From CAZMGT01 sp964565895 (GTDB taxonomy: Bacteria; Armatimonadota; Zipacnadia; UBA1398; CAZMGT01), in assembly GCA_964565895.1 (NCBI GenBank), contig CAZMGT010000013.1, forward strand, positions 1-64,000: a stretch of DNA of 64,000 bases, in the 5' to 3' direction. Positions 51,313 through 59,457 of the stretch are shown one piece after another. The notes under the pieces were generated by a model that worked only from the letters and a program-made list of their open reading frames with translations, did no database searches and was not told the origin of the DNA. The number at the start of each line of letters is the position of its first letter. The first letter of the stretch is position 1. The translations under genes were made by a program, and so were the position numbers.

Positions 51313-51954
51313 TTAGTCCGTGGGAATGCCGTTATAGTCGGTCTTGGTATACACGTCCGTGCGCCCCGCGGGCACGGCGTTTTTCGAGTTCCACTTTACG
51401 TGGCAGTCCACATAGGCCACATTAAGGCCGTCGTTGTGCCGCGGATCTGGGGGAAAGACAAATTGCGTCCAGTCCGAGTTATCTACCTTAAATGCGTCGT
51501 AAAAACACACCGTCTCAGCAGGCAGGGGGACGATCGCCGTGATATGCGTATATGCGCTCGGCATTACCCCGGCGCAGCGCGGCGAGCCGAACAAAACCAT
51601 GTTCGCCCCATAGCTATACCGCCCAGCGTCTAGCGCCGCAGCGTTGATCTTTCCCTGTGGGTCGCTCTTGCAAAGCAAAATCTGTCGGTTCCTGACATAC
51701 GGCTGAATAACGTCGAACACAAGCTTCGCCGGCCTGTCCGGCTTGGTCAAAAACGGGGGAAACAGCTCGTCGTAGTCCATGCGATACATCTGCACGGCAA
51801 TCGCTAGCTGGCGCAGGTTGCTGTTGCACACGGTCTGGCGCGCCTTCTCCCGCGCTTTGGAGAACGTGGGGAACATGATCGAGGCCAAAATGGAAATAAT
51901 GGCGATTACCACCAAAAGCTCAATTAGCGTAAAACCCTTGTTCCCTCTAGCCAT
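51313..51954 (-). CDS. Prepilin-type protein with altered H-X9-DG motif
   Basis: The 213-aa product has a clear prepilin leader KG^FTLIELLVVIAI with Glu5 and an N-terminal helix SKAREKARQTVCNSNLRQLAIAV. The C-terminal signature is changed: H-NDGLNVAYV-D-C in place of H-X9-DG, followed by HVKW. The middle contains a Cys pair region (LLCKSDPQ, SPRCAG). It is a shorter, diverged relative of the triplicated prepilins at 32755-35558, 16 kb away. ATG 51954 has GAGGAAGTGAG upstream. It is monocistronic with its own terminator. Confidence 0.9.
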   Translation of the reverse strand: MARGNKGFTLIELLVVIAIISILASIMFPTFSKAREKARQTVCNSNLRQLAIAVQMYRMDYDELFPPFLTKPDRPAKLVFDVIQPYVRNRQILLCKSDPQGKINAAALDAGRYSYGANMVLFGSPRCAGVMPSAYTHITAIVPLPAETVCFYDAFKVDNSDWTQFVFPPDPRHNDGLNVAYVDCHVKWNSKNAVPAGRTDVYTKTDYNGIPTD

Positions 51955-52008
51955 TTTCTCACTTCCTCAAACCGACGAATCCCAGCGCCGCGTGGCTCCC
52001 CCTCCGCG

Positions 52009-52473
52009 TTAGCCCCGCTCTTGTCCCTCATTTCCTTGGACACCGCCGCCCGCGGCATGTTCCGTCGCTTGGCTCTCCTCGGCGCTGCCCTGCTCCATCC
52101 GCTTGAGCACTTCCTCCAGCGGTGGCGCGGGCTGCGGCGTCCCGCTAATAGGAGGATGCCCCGGCGGCAGCTCTTCTAAACCCGGCATTTGCAGCCCCAC
52201 CTCCGCACCCGCCCACTGCCCGCGCGCCCCTCCGCTTGCCCCGCGAACCCAATATCCCAGGGCAAACCCCAGAACAAACAGGCAAATGCACAGCCAGACA
52301 ACCGCCCCCCGGCTAACCTCCCCGGGCCTCCGCGCCCTGCTTGCGCTTGACCGCTTGGCCTTTGCCGCTTCCTCCCGCGGCTCAGCGCGGGCAACAAGCG
52401 CGTGGCACTCAGGGCAAAATTCCTCCCCGGGGGCAACCTCCGCGTTACACTTTGGACAGCGCACCGCGCTCAT
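52009..52473 (-). CDS. Zinc-ribbon membrane protein
   Basis: The 154-aa product begins with a zinc ribbon of two CxxC pairs (C6-PK-C9 and C20-PE-C23), followed by a basic Ala/Ser-rich stretch and one membrane span (VVWLCICLFVLGFALGYWV). The C-terminal 70 residues are Gly/Pro/Glu-rich and probably disordered. Such double-zinc-ribbon membrane proteins are common and mostly uncharacterised. ATG 52473 has GGGAAGG directly upstream. A TATAAT -10 box with a weak -35 (TTGAGC) is seen 25 bp upstream. Confidence 0.75.
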   Translation of the reverse strand: MSAVRCPKCNAEVAPGEEFCPECHALVARAEPREEAAKAKRSSASRARRPGEVSRGAVVWLCICLFVLGFALGYWVRGASGGARGQWAGAEVGLQMPGLEELPPGHPPISGTPQPAPPLEEVLKRMEQGSAEESQATEHAAGGGVQGNEGQERG

Positions 52474-52497
52474 CCTTCCCTTCTCTCTCCCCCAGGC

Positions 52498-52503
52498 ATT
52501 ATA
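52498..52503 (-). promoter_or_regulatory. Candidate -10 box for the zinc-ribbon gene
   Basis: A perfect TATAAT reads on the minus strand 25 bp before the start codon. The nearest -35-like hexamer, TTGAGC, is only 15 bp away. Confidence 0.4.
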
Positions 52504-52599
52504 ACCGCTTCCCTCTTCGCTCAACAGCAGGCCAGCGGCAAAGGTCGCCGCGCCTTCGCCCACGAACTTTCAACGGCAACCATAGGCGAGGTGATTGCC

Positions 52600-54597
52600 G
52601 TGCGCTTTTTCTTCGGCGCCGACTACTACCCCGAGCACTGGCCGCGCGAGCGCTGGCCCCAGGACATCGAGCTGATGAAGCGCGCGCACATCAACGTCGT
52701 GCGTCTGGCGGAGTTCGCCTGGTCGAAGCTCGAGCCGCGCGAGGGCGAGTTTGAATTTGCCTGGCTCGACGAGATAGTAGCCCTGCTCGCCGAGGCGGGG
52801 ATCGACGTGGTCATGTGCACGCCCACCGCTGCCCCGCCCGCCTGGCTTTCCCAAAAATATCCCGAGATCCTCGCCCTCGGCGCCGACGGCCGCCGCGCCG
52901 CCCACGGCGCCCGCCGCCATTACTGCATCTCCAGCCCCGCCTACCGCGAGCTCTGCGCGCGCATCGTAGAGGCCATGGCCAACCACTACCGCAACACGCC
53001 CAACGTCATCGGCTGGCAAATCGACAACGAATTTGGCAACCCAAAATGCTTCTGCCCCACCTGCGCCGAGGAGTTCCGCCGCTGGCTCAAGCGCAAGTAC
53101 GGCTCGCTCGACGAGCTAAACCGCGCCTGGGGCAATGCGTTTTGGAGCATCGAGTTTCAGTCCTGGGATCAGCTCCCCCCGCCCGGCTGGGAGGGCCTCC
53201 GCTCGCAAAACCCGCATCTTAAGCTCGACTTCCAGCGCTTCTTTTCCGACACGACAATAAGCTTCCTCCGCCACCAGGCCCAAATCCTGTTCGACATCTG
53301 CCCCGACCACTTCGTCACCCATAACCTCATGGGTCGCTTCCCCGAGCTAAACTACTTCGACCTCGCCCGCGAGCTCCATTTCGTCTCCTGGGACAACTAC
53401 CCCAACGTCGGCTACGACTACCGCGAGGTGGGCTTTACCCACGACCTCATGCGCGGGCTGCTCGGCAAGAACTTTTGGGTAATGGAGCAGCAGTGCGGAA
53501 TGACCAACTGGGGGACGATGCGCCAGCCCCCGCCGGGACAGATTCGCGTCTGGACCTACCAGGCCATCGCCCATGGCGCCGACGCCATCGTCTACTTCCG
53601 TTGGCGCCAGTGCCTCTGGTCGCACGAAATGCACCACAGCGGAATTCTTACCCCAGACGGCCGCGACGACAACCGCCAGTTCGCCGAAGTCGCTCAAATC
53701 GGCGAGGAGCTCGCGCGCCTCGGCGAGGAGATCGCCGGCACGCAGGTCGTCGCGGAAATCGCCATCGGCCACTCCTACGACAACCTCTGGGCCCTGCGCA
53801 ACACCTGCTACGCCCGCGCTGTAGACTATTGGCGCGTGCTTACCCCCGTTTTGCGCGCCGCGGCGAGCCTCGGCCTGAGCGTCGTGGCCGCCAACCTCGA
53901 GGGCGAGGACCTCCCCGACACGCCGGTCCTCTTCGCTCCCGCACCCTACCTGCTCAGCGCGAAAGCCCGGGAGAACCTCCGCCGCTACGTCGAGCGCGGG
54001 GGCACGCTGGTCGCTACCTTCCTCACCTCCTGGGCCGACGAGCACGGAGCGCTTCTGCCCGATCCTCGCCCCGCCGGGCTGACCGACCTGTTCGGCGCGC
54101 GGCTTGTGGAGTTTACCCCGCTGCTTCGCGGCGAGACATCGTCGGCCACCTGCGCCTTGCCGGGGATTGCGGAAAGGGATTATTCCTGCGCGGCGTGGTG
54201 CGACTGGCTCGCCGCCGACGGCGCGCAGGTGCTCGGCAGATACACCTCCGGCTACTGGGCGGGCCAGCCTGCGGTTGTCGAGCACGAATTTTCAGGCGGC
54301 CGAGCGATATACGTGGGCAGCCTGTTTGGCGAGGATTTTTACCAGGACCTCCTACGCTATCTTGCCGCGCGGCTCGCCTTTCCCATCCCCGCGCGCCCGC
54401 CGGAGGGCCTGGAGATCGTTCGCCGGCGCGGCGACCAAGGCGAGCTCCTTTTTGCCATTAACCACACCGACCAGCCGCAGCAGGTGCACCTCGGCGGCCA
54501 GTTTTTCGAGATGCTCTCAGGAAAGCGCTGTCGCGAGGCGATAACCGTCGCCCCGCGCGACGTGGCGATCATCCAGCGCCCCGTGGCGCCGAGCTAA
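52600..54597 (+). CDS. GH42 family beta-galactosidase
   Basis: The 665-aa product matches glycoside hydrolase family 42: start FGADYYPEHW, acid/base E144 in GWQIDNEFG, nucleophile E296 in FWVMEQQCG, and the zinc-site cysteines C109, C150, C152 and C155 present in many members. Domain B (a trimerisation domain, VLFAPAPYLLSAKARENL) and a small C-terminal beta domain follow. It hydrolyses terminal beta-galactosides, probably cytoplasmic because no signal peptide exists. GTG 52600 has GAGGTGAT upstream and gives the conserved N-terminus. The next gene follows 18 bp later, so the two are likely co-transcribed. Confidence 0.95.
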   Translation: MRFFFGADYYPEHWPRERWPQDIELMKRAHINVVRLAEFAWSKLEPREGEFEFAWLDEIVALLAEAGIDVVMCTPTAAPPAWLSQKYPEILALGADGRRAAHGARRHYCISSPAYRELCARIVEAMANHYRNTPNVIGWQIDNEFGNPKCFCPTCAEEFRRWLKRKYGSLDELNRAWGNAFWSIEFQSWDQLPPPGWEGLRSQNPHLKLDFQRFFSDTTISFLRHQAQILFDICPDHFVTHNLMGRFPELNYFDLARELHFVSWDNYPNVGYDYREVGFTHDLMRGLLGKNFWVMEQQCGMTNWGTMRQPPPGQIRVWTYQAIAHGADAIVYFRWRQCLWSHEMHHSGILTPDGRDDNRQFAEVAQIGEELARLGEEIAGTQVVAEIAIGHSYDNLWALRNTCYARAVDYWRVLTPVLRAAASLGLSVVAANLEGEDLPDTPVLFAPAPYLLSAKARENLRRYVERGGTLVATFLTSWADEHGALLPDPRPAGLTDLFGARLVEFTPLLRGETSSATCALPGIAERDYSCAAWCDWLAADGAQVLGRYTSGYWAGQPAVVEHEFSGGRAIYVGSLFGEDFYQDLLRYLAARLAFPIPARPPEGLEIVRRRGDQGELLFAINHTDQPQQVHLGGQFFEMLSGKRCREAITVAPRDVAIIQRPVAPS

Positions 54598-54615
54598 CCG
54601 CTGGGGCGAGCCTCT

Positions 54616-57435
54616 GTGTCCCACCGCTGCCAGCGAAAGAGCAAGCAAAACGCCGCCGCCCGCGCCTGCGCCCCGCGCGTGGCGGTGGTCGCCCTGCTCG
54701 TCGCCGCGGCGTTCGCTGTGCCTCAGCCGCGCCAGGCGGCGCGTGCTGCGCAAACCTATGGCCCTGCGCCAACGAGCTATTACGACTGGCAGCAGCTTTG
54801 CACCGCCCACTTCCAGATTATCTACCCTGCGGAATATCGCGAGCTGGCCCTCCTCGCGGCGCGCATTGCCGAGGGGCTATGGCCGCGCATCGTCTCCCTC
54901 TGCGGCGTCGCGCCGCGCGAGCGCACCCCGCTTATCCTCGACGACCACGGCCTGAGCACGTTCGCCGCGTTCGCCGTCCCCCAGAGCCACTGCGTGGTCG
55001 TCGCCAGCTTCCACCGCAGCAACCGCGTAGACGCGGCAACCCAGCTCCGCTATCTCATCGCCCACGAGATGGGGCATATCGGCAGCTTCTGGGCCGCGCG
55101 CGGACCGCTGGGCGACTTTGGCGAGCTCGTCAACCGCTTCGACATTCCGTTTTGGTTTAGCGAGGGGTTTGCCGAATACGTCGCCTCCGCCCCCGCGTTC
55201 CTCTTCCCCGACCGGCTCGATCTTCTGCGCAGCGCCGTCCTCCTCGGCCATCTCCCCTCCGTGGCCATCATGCACGACCCTTACTTAGGCGACCGGCCCG
55301 ATTCTTTGCTCGGCTATTCCGTGGGCGCCTCGCTTGTGGACTATATCGCGCGGCGCTATGGCCCCGATGCGCCGGCGGAGATTCTGCGGCGAACGTCTAC
55401 GCGGGGGCCATTTTTCGAGCCCGCCCTGCGCAAGGCCCTCGGCTTGGGCGAGCGGCACCTGTTCCGCCGCTGGCGCGCCGAGCTCGCCGAGCGCCTCGCC
55501 CGCCTGCGCGCGCTGAGCACCGACACACGCGCCTTTGCCCAACCCCTCCCCCTGCCGTACGACTATGTCGTCTCCGCGCACCCTTCGCCAAACGGCGCGC
55601 GCCTCGCCATCTGCGCATATGCCGACTATGTCTCCCGCGACGAGCTGCTCCTCGAGGTCGTGGACCTGCGCACGGGGGCGCGTCAGCTCGTCAGCCGGTT
55701 CGCGCACCCGGCGTTCGGCTGGTCGCCGGATGGCTCGGCGCTCGTTTACGCCCGCGAGGTATGCAGCGGCCGCGGCCGCGTGGCCACGCGCCTCTTTCTC
55801 TGGGACGCCGCCTCGGGCTGCTCGCGCGAGCTGCCCTTTTCCTTCCAGGCCACCGCCCCGTGCTTCATGCCCGATGGGGAGCGCATTGTGTTTGTCCTTA
55901 AGCCCAATCGCTGGGCCAGCGCCCTGGCCCTTGCCTCACTCGACGGGGGCGAGCCGCGCGTCGTATTCTCTCCACGCTCGCTTAACGAGGCCTGTTATTG
56001 CCCGCGCCCCTCGCCCGACGGCGCCTTCCTTGCCTTCGAGCACATCGTAGATGGCAACAGCCGTATCGCCCTGCTTAACCTGGCCACCGGCCAGCTCGCC
56101 GAGCCCATTCCCCTTGACGCCGCCCAGCGCTGCCCCGCTTGGTCGCCTGAGGGAAAGCGGCTTGCCTTCTTGGCCAACCCCGGCGGCGTGCCGGACTTGT
56201 TCCTCTACGACCGCGCCACGGGCGCCGTGCGCCAGCTCACCGAGGAGGCGCTCGGCGCGCTGCGCTGGGTCGCCTGGGACCCGCGGACCAGCGACCTTCT
56301 CGCCGTCCTCGCCTTCGATCGCCGCAGCGATCTCCTCCGCCTCTCCCCCGAGCCGCGCATCGCGCCGCACGATCAAGCCCAGCGCCGTGCGTTGCTCGAG
56401 GGCGCCCTCCCGCGCCCTGCGGGAAAAGATCCTCTCGCCCGCTACGCCCCGCTGGACGAGGTGGCCATCGTCTCCGAGGGCCCCTATCGCGGGCTGGCGG
56501 AGCTCCAGCTTCTCGGGCCAAACCTCGCCTATGTTTACCCGTTCGCCCTTGGCCTGCAGCTCTCCGCAGAAGACCCCCTGCGCGAGCACTCGCTCTCCGT
56601 CGCCGCTGCGCGCGATGTGTTCTCCGGCGCGACAAGCGTCTTCGCGCAGTATCTCAACACCTCCCGCCGCGTCCCCCTGCGCCTGCGCTACGCCTGCGGG
56701 GCCTACGTCTCCGCGGCGCCCTGCTCAAGCTCCTCGCCGGTGACCTTTACCTCCCTGCTCTCCGCCGACGTCCGCCTGGGCCACTTCCGCCACGGCAATT
56801 TCTTCGCCTACGACGAGCTTCGGCTGACCCTCGGGCGCGGGCTGGGCGCGGCGCGCATCCCCAGCCCCCGCGCCGCCGCGCGCGTCGTGCCTGCGCGGTG
56901 CTCGTTTGCTAGGGTCGAGCTCAGCCGGGCGCGCGCGTTCTCCAACGCCGGCCAGTTGCGCCTCACCCTGTTCGCCGAGCGCGCGTTTGCGCGCCTGTCC
57001 ACCGTTGACTTTTGCGCAGGGGGCCTCTGCGCCTCCTACCAGCGCGCGTTTAGCGAAAACAGGCGCAAGCTTGGGCTTGCTCTGCACTGCTCAGCCGCCT
57101 CTGTCCGCGGGGGAGGTTTAACCGGCCGGCAGATGCGCGTGGAGCTCGCCGTAGACCTCCGCCAGCGCCTCGCGCGCGACTTCGCCCACAGCAGCTTTCC
57201 CTATTTCTCCGGCGACGAACTAAACGTGCACCTGTGGTATCGGCCAAGCGCGGCGCGCATCGCGGGCACGAGGTGGCGCGCCACGCACATCGCCGGCGTC
57301 GCGGTTGAGGCGTGGTTTAGAGCCTTGGGAAGCTTTAAATATCGCGCGGCGGCGGGCTATGAATGGGGCTTTGGCGCGGAGGGGGACAACGCGCGCGGGC
57401 TGTTCTTTGAGCTTTCGCCGGCGTTCTTGTTCTAG
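54616..57435 (+). CDS. Gluzincin peptidase/TolB-like propeller/outer-membrane barrel fusion
   Basis: The 939-aa product has an N-terminal signal (VAVVALLVAAAFAVPQ) and a peptidase-MA-like domain with the zinc motif H150-E-M-G-H154 and a downstream Glu ligand E183 in SEGFAEY. From about residue 310 to 600 come PD40 propeller repeats (GWSPDGSALVYARE, APCFMPDGERIVFV, CPAWSPEGKRLAFLA). The C-terminal 300 residues alternate polar and hydrophobic positions in strands and end in Phe (SPAFLF), as outer-membrane barrels do. So an active-looking protease may be fused to a barrel that anchors it in the outer membrane. GTG 54616 is 18 bp after the GH42 stop. Domain order is plain, function inferred. Confidence 0.85.
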   Translation: MSHRCQRKSKQNAAARACAPRVAVVALLVAAAFAVPQPRQAARAAQTYGPAPTSYYDWQQLCTAHFQIIYPAEYRELALLAARIAEGLWPRIVSLCGVAPRERTPLILDDHGLSTFAAFAVPQSHCVVVASFHRSNRVDAATQLRYLIAHEMGHIGSFWAARGPLGDFGELVNRFDIPFWFSEGFAEYVASAPAFLFPDRLDLLRSAVLLGHLPSVAIMHDPYLGDRPDSLLGYSVGASLVDYIARRYGPDAPAEILRRTSTRGPFFEPALRKALGLGERHLFRRWRAELAERLARLRALSTDTRAFAQPLPLPYDYVVSAHPSPNGARLAICAYADYVSRDELLLEVVDLRTGARQLVSRFAHPAFGWSPDGSALVYAREVCSGRGRVATRLFLWDAASGCSRELPFSFQATAPCFMPDGERIVFVLKPNRWASALALASLDGGEPRVVFSPRSLNEACYCPRPSPDGAFLAFEHIVDGNSRIALLNLATGQLAEPIPLDAAQRCPAWSPEGKRLAFLANPGGVPDLFLYDRATGAVRQLTEEALGALRWVAWDPRTSDLLAVLAFDRRSDLLRLSPEPRIAPHDQAQRRALLEGALPRPAGKDPLARYAPLDEVAIVSEGPYRGLAELQLLGPNLAYVYPFALGLQLSAEDPLREHSLSVAAARDVFSGATSVFAQYLNTSRRVPLRLRYACGAYVSAAPCSSSSPVTFTSLLSADVRLGHFRHGNFFAYDELRLTLGRGLGAARIPSPRAAARVVPARCSFARVELSRARAFSNAGQLRLTLFAERAFARLSTVDFCAGGLCASYQRAFSENRRKLGLALHCSAASVRGGGLTGRQMRVELAVDLRQRLARDFAHSSFPYFSGDELNVHLWYRPSAARIAGTRWRATHIAGVAVEAWFRALGSFKYRAAAGYEWGFGAEGDNARGLFFELSPAFLF

Positions 57436-57447
57436 TGCGGAGCGGGG

Positions 57448-58224
57448 TTAAACCTCGTGCTCGCCTGCGGGGCGGTTTTCCTGAAGCTTTTTCTGCAGCT
57501 CGCGCAACTGGTCGCGGATGCGCGCGGCGAGCGCATAGTCCTCGCGCTCGATCGCCTCCTGCAGCTTTTGCTCCAAAACCTCCGCGGGGGCTCTAATTGC
57601 CGCGTTTTCTAGGTGTTTGCGCAAAGAGTTTAGCGCCATCAGCTCCACGCTAAGAATAATCAGTTGCTCGTTGCCGTGCGCGCGGTAAAACTCCTCGATT
57701 TGCTTCGCCCCGCGGTCGATCCTGCTCAGCGCCGCGCGGATCCGTCCCTCCGTGGCAAGCATGAGCGCCTCGGCCTTGGTGTTCATCATGAGCACATACG
57801 GCCGATAGCGCTCCAGGGCGAGCTTGTCCTCCTCGCTCGCCGCGTGCTTCTTCATGAAGTCAAACAGGCGCAGGTTGCGCGCCGTGTCGCGCGCTGCGCG
57901 GCGAAATTCCCCAAGCTGCAAGCAGCACAGATAGCGGTAATAATATTGCGTCCCCTCCGCGCGCAGGGCCTCGCACTCCTCGGAGTTCAGCTCCAAGCAT
58001 TCCCGCCCCTCTTGCTCCGCCTTCGCCTCGTAGTAGTCCAGCAGCGACTCATACCCGTGCGGCCGCTGCCCATCCGGCCGGCCCTCAAGCTCCATCTGTA
58101 TCAGCCCGAGGTCCAGCCGCATCTGCAGCTTCTCCTTGCCGTCCAATCCCTTAATGATCCGCGCGTTTACCTCGCCCGGCTCATAGGGAAACGAGTCCAA
58201 AATGGGTTTGATGTCGTAGTTCAT
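57448..58224 (-). CDS. UVR-motif protein of unknown function
   Basis: The 258-aa product is mostly helical and ends with a UVR motif (LEQKLQEAIEREDYALAAR and following residues), the segment that links UvrB and UvrC and also occurs in ClpC and McsA-like proteins. The N-terminal 200 residues, with tetratricopeptide-like helices (GTQYYYRYLCCLQLGEFRRAARD), carry no nuclease or helicase motif. So it is probably an adaptor, not a repair enzyme. ATG 58224 has GGTGGGG upstream. It converges on the gluzincin gene with 12 bp between stops and diverges from the oxidoreductase gene. Confidence 0.78.
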   Translation of the reverse strand: MNYDIKPILDSFPYEPGEVNARIIKGLDGKEKLQMRLDLGLIQMELEGRPDGQRPHGYESLLDYYEAKAEQEGRECLELNSEECEALRAEGTQYYYRYLCCLQLGEFRRAARDTARNLRLFDFMKKHAASEEDKLALERYRPYVLMMNTKAEALMLATEGRIRAALSRIDRGAKQIEEFYRAHGNEQLIILSVELMALNSLRKHLENAAIRAPAEVLEQKLQEAIEREDYALAARIRDQLRELQKKLQENRPAGEHEV

Positions 58225-58300
58225 CGCACCCCACCGGCCAACCGACGGCCGAATGTGTACTTCGCGCCGTGCAGGGGGCTTCCTTCCCCAGCCCCTGTGT

Positions 58301-58329
58301 TTGACCGCGCCCTACGCCGCTGCTATAAT
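58301..58329 (+). promoter_or_regulatory. Sigma70 promoter of the Gfo/Idh/MocA gene
   Basis: TTGACC (58301-58306) and a perfect TATAAT (58324-58329) are separated by the ideal 17 bp. The start codon of the oxidoreductase is at 58404. Confidence 0.8.
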
Positions 58330-58403
58330 CCGCGCGGCCTACCCTGCCCCCTGCGCGTCTTGCGTATGGGTACCTTAATCTTACCAGGGAGCGACGCCTG
58401 CCA

Positions 58404-59405
58404 ATGCCCAGAGCAAAGAAGTTTCGCGTAGGATTTATCGGCGCGGGCGGCATCGCCCGCCGGCACTTCAAGCATCTGCTGCAGGTCCCCGGCGTAGAAG
58501 TGGTCGCCCTGTGTGACCCGAGCGACGAGTCGCTCGAGCGTTTCGTCCAAGCTTGCCCCGAGGCGAAAGACCTCCCCACCTATCCCGACTACAAGAAAAT
58601 GCTCAAAAACGAGCAGCTCGACGGCGTGCAAATCCACAGCCCGCACACCGTCCACTACCGCCAAATCATGGACTCCCTCGCCGCCGGCCTTCATGTACTT
58701 ACCGAAAAACCCATGGTGTGCAAGACAACCCACGCCAAAAACGTCGTTGACGCCGTGCGCCAGTCCGGCAAGGTCCTCGTCATCTCCTATCAGCGCCACC
58801 TCATGCCCGAGTTCCGCTACATTAAGCGCTGCATCGAGGAGCAAAAGTACGGCCCCGTGCGCTTTGTCACGGCAATGCAGTCGCAAAACTGGTATAACAC
58901 GCAGGTCCTCCGCGGCACGTGGCGCAGCAAGCTCAAATGGTCCGGCGGGGGGCAGCTTAACGATTCGGGCAGCCACCTCGTAGACATCATCCTCTGGTGC
59001 ACCGGCCTTCAGCCCGAGGAGGTATTCGCCGAGATCGACAACCTGGGCTCCGAGGTCGACATCCTCACCGCAGCCTCGATCAAGTTCACCGACGGCGCGT
59101 TGTGCAACATCTCCGTCATCGGCCACGCCACCGCGTGGTGGGAGGATATTAGCTTCTACTGCGACCGCGGCGCGTTTCTCATCCGCCACGGCCACGGGCT
59201 GATCGAGATCAACGAGCAGGGCAAGCCCGTTCAGCCCAAGCGCCTGCCCAAGCCGAGCAACCCTGACGTGCACTGGATCAACGTCATCCGCGGCAAGGAG
59301 GAAAACCTCATCCCCGCGGAGTGCGGGCTGCGCGTAATTCAGCTTACCGAGGCCGCCTGGCGCTCCGGGCGCACCGGTCGCCGCCAGAAGGTGAAGATCG
59401 ACTAG
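58404..59405 (+). CDS. Gfo/Idh/MocA family oxidoreductase
   Basis: The 333-aa product has an N-terminal Rossmann fold (GFIGAGGIARRH) and the family's EKP motif (TEKPMVCKTTHA), followed by the alpha/beta dimer domain with GGGQLNDSGSHLVDIILW, where the Asp and His of the GGG-x-x-x-D-x-G-x-H pattern are expected to take part in catalysis. It probably oxidises or reduces a sugar or cyclitol with NAD(P). The substrate is not apparent. ATG 58404 has AGGGAG upstream at a rather long spacing and a good promoter precedes it. The transglutaminase gene follows after 52 bp. Confidence 0.92.
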   Translation: MPRAKKFRVGFIGAGGIARRHFKHLLQVPGVEVVALCDPSDESLERFVQACPEAKDLPTYPDYKKMLKNEQLDGVQIHSPHTVHYRQIMDSLAAGLHVLTEKPMVCKTTHAKNVVDAVRQSGKVLVISYQRHLMPEFRYIKRCIEEQKYGPVRFVTAMQSQNWYNTQVLRGTWRSKLKWSGGGQLNDSGSHLVDIILWCTGLQPEEVFAEIDNLGSEVDILTAASIKFTDGALCNISVIGHATAWWEDISFYCDRGAFLIRHGHGLIEINEQGKPVQPKRLPKPSNPDVHWINVIRGKEENLIPAECGLRVIQLTEAAWRSGRTGRRQKVKID

Positions 59406-59457
59406 CCGCCCGGGCGTTGACTATACAAAGCTTTCGCTCGCACACGGGGTGGGCCAG

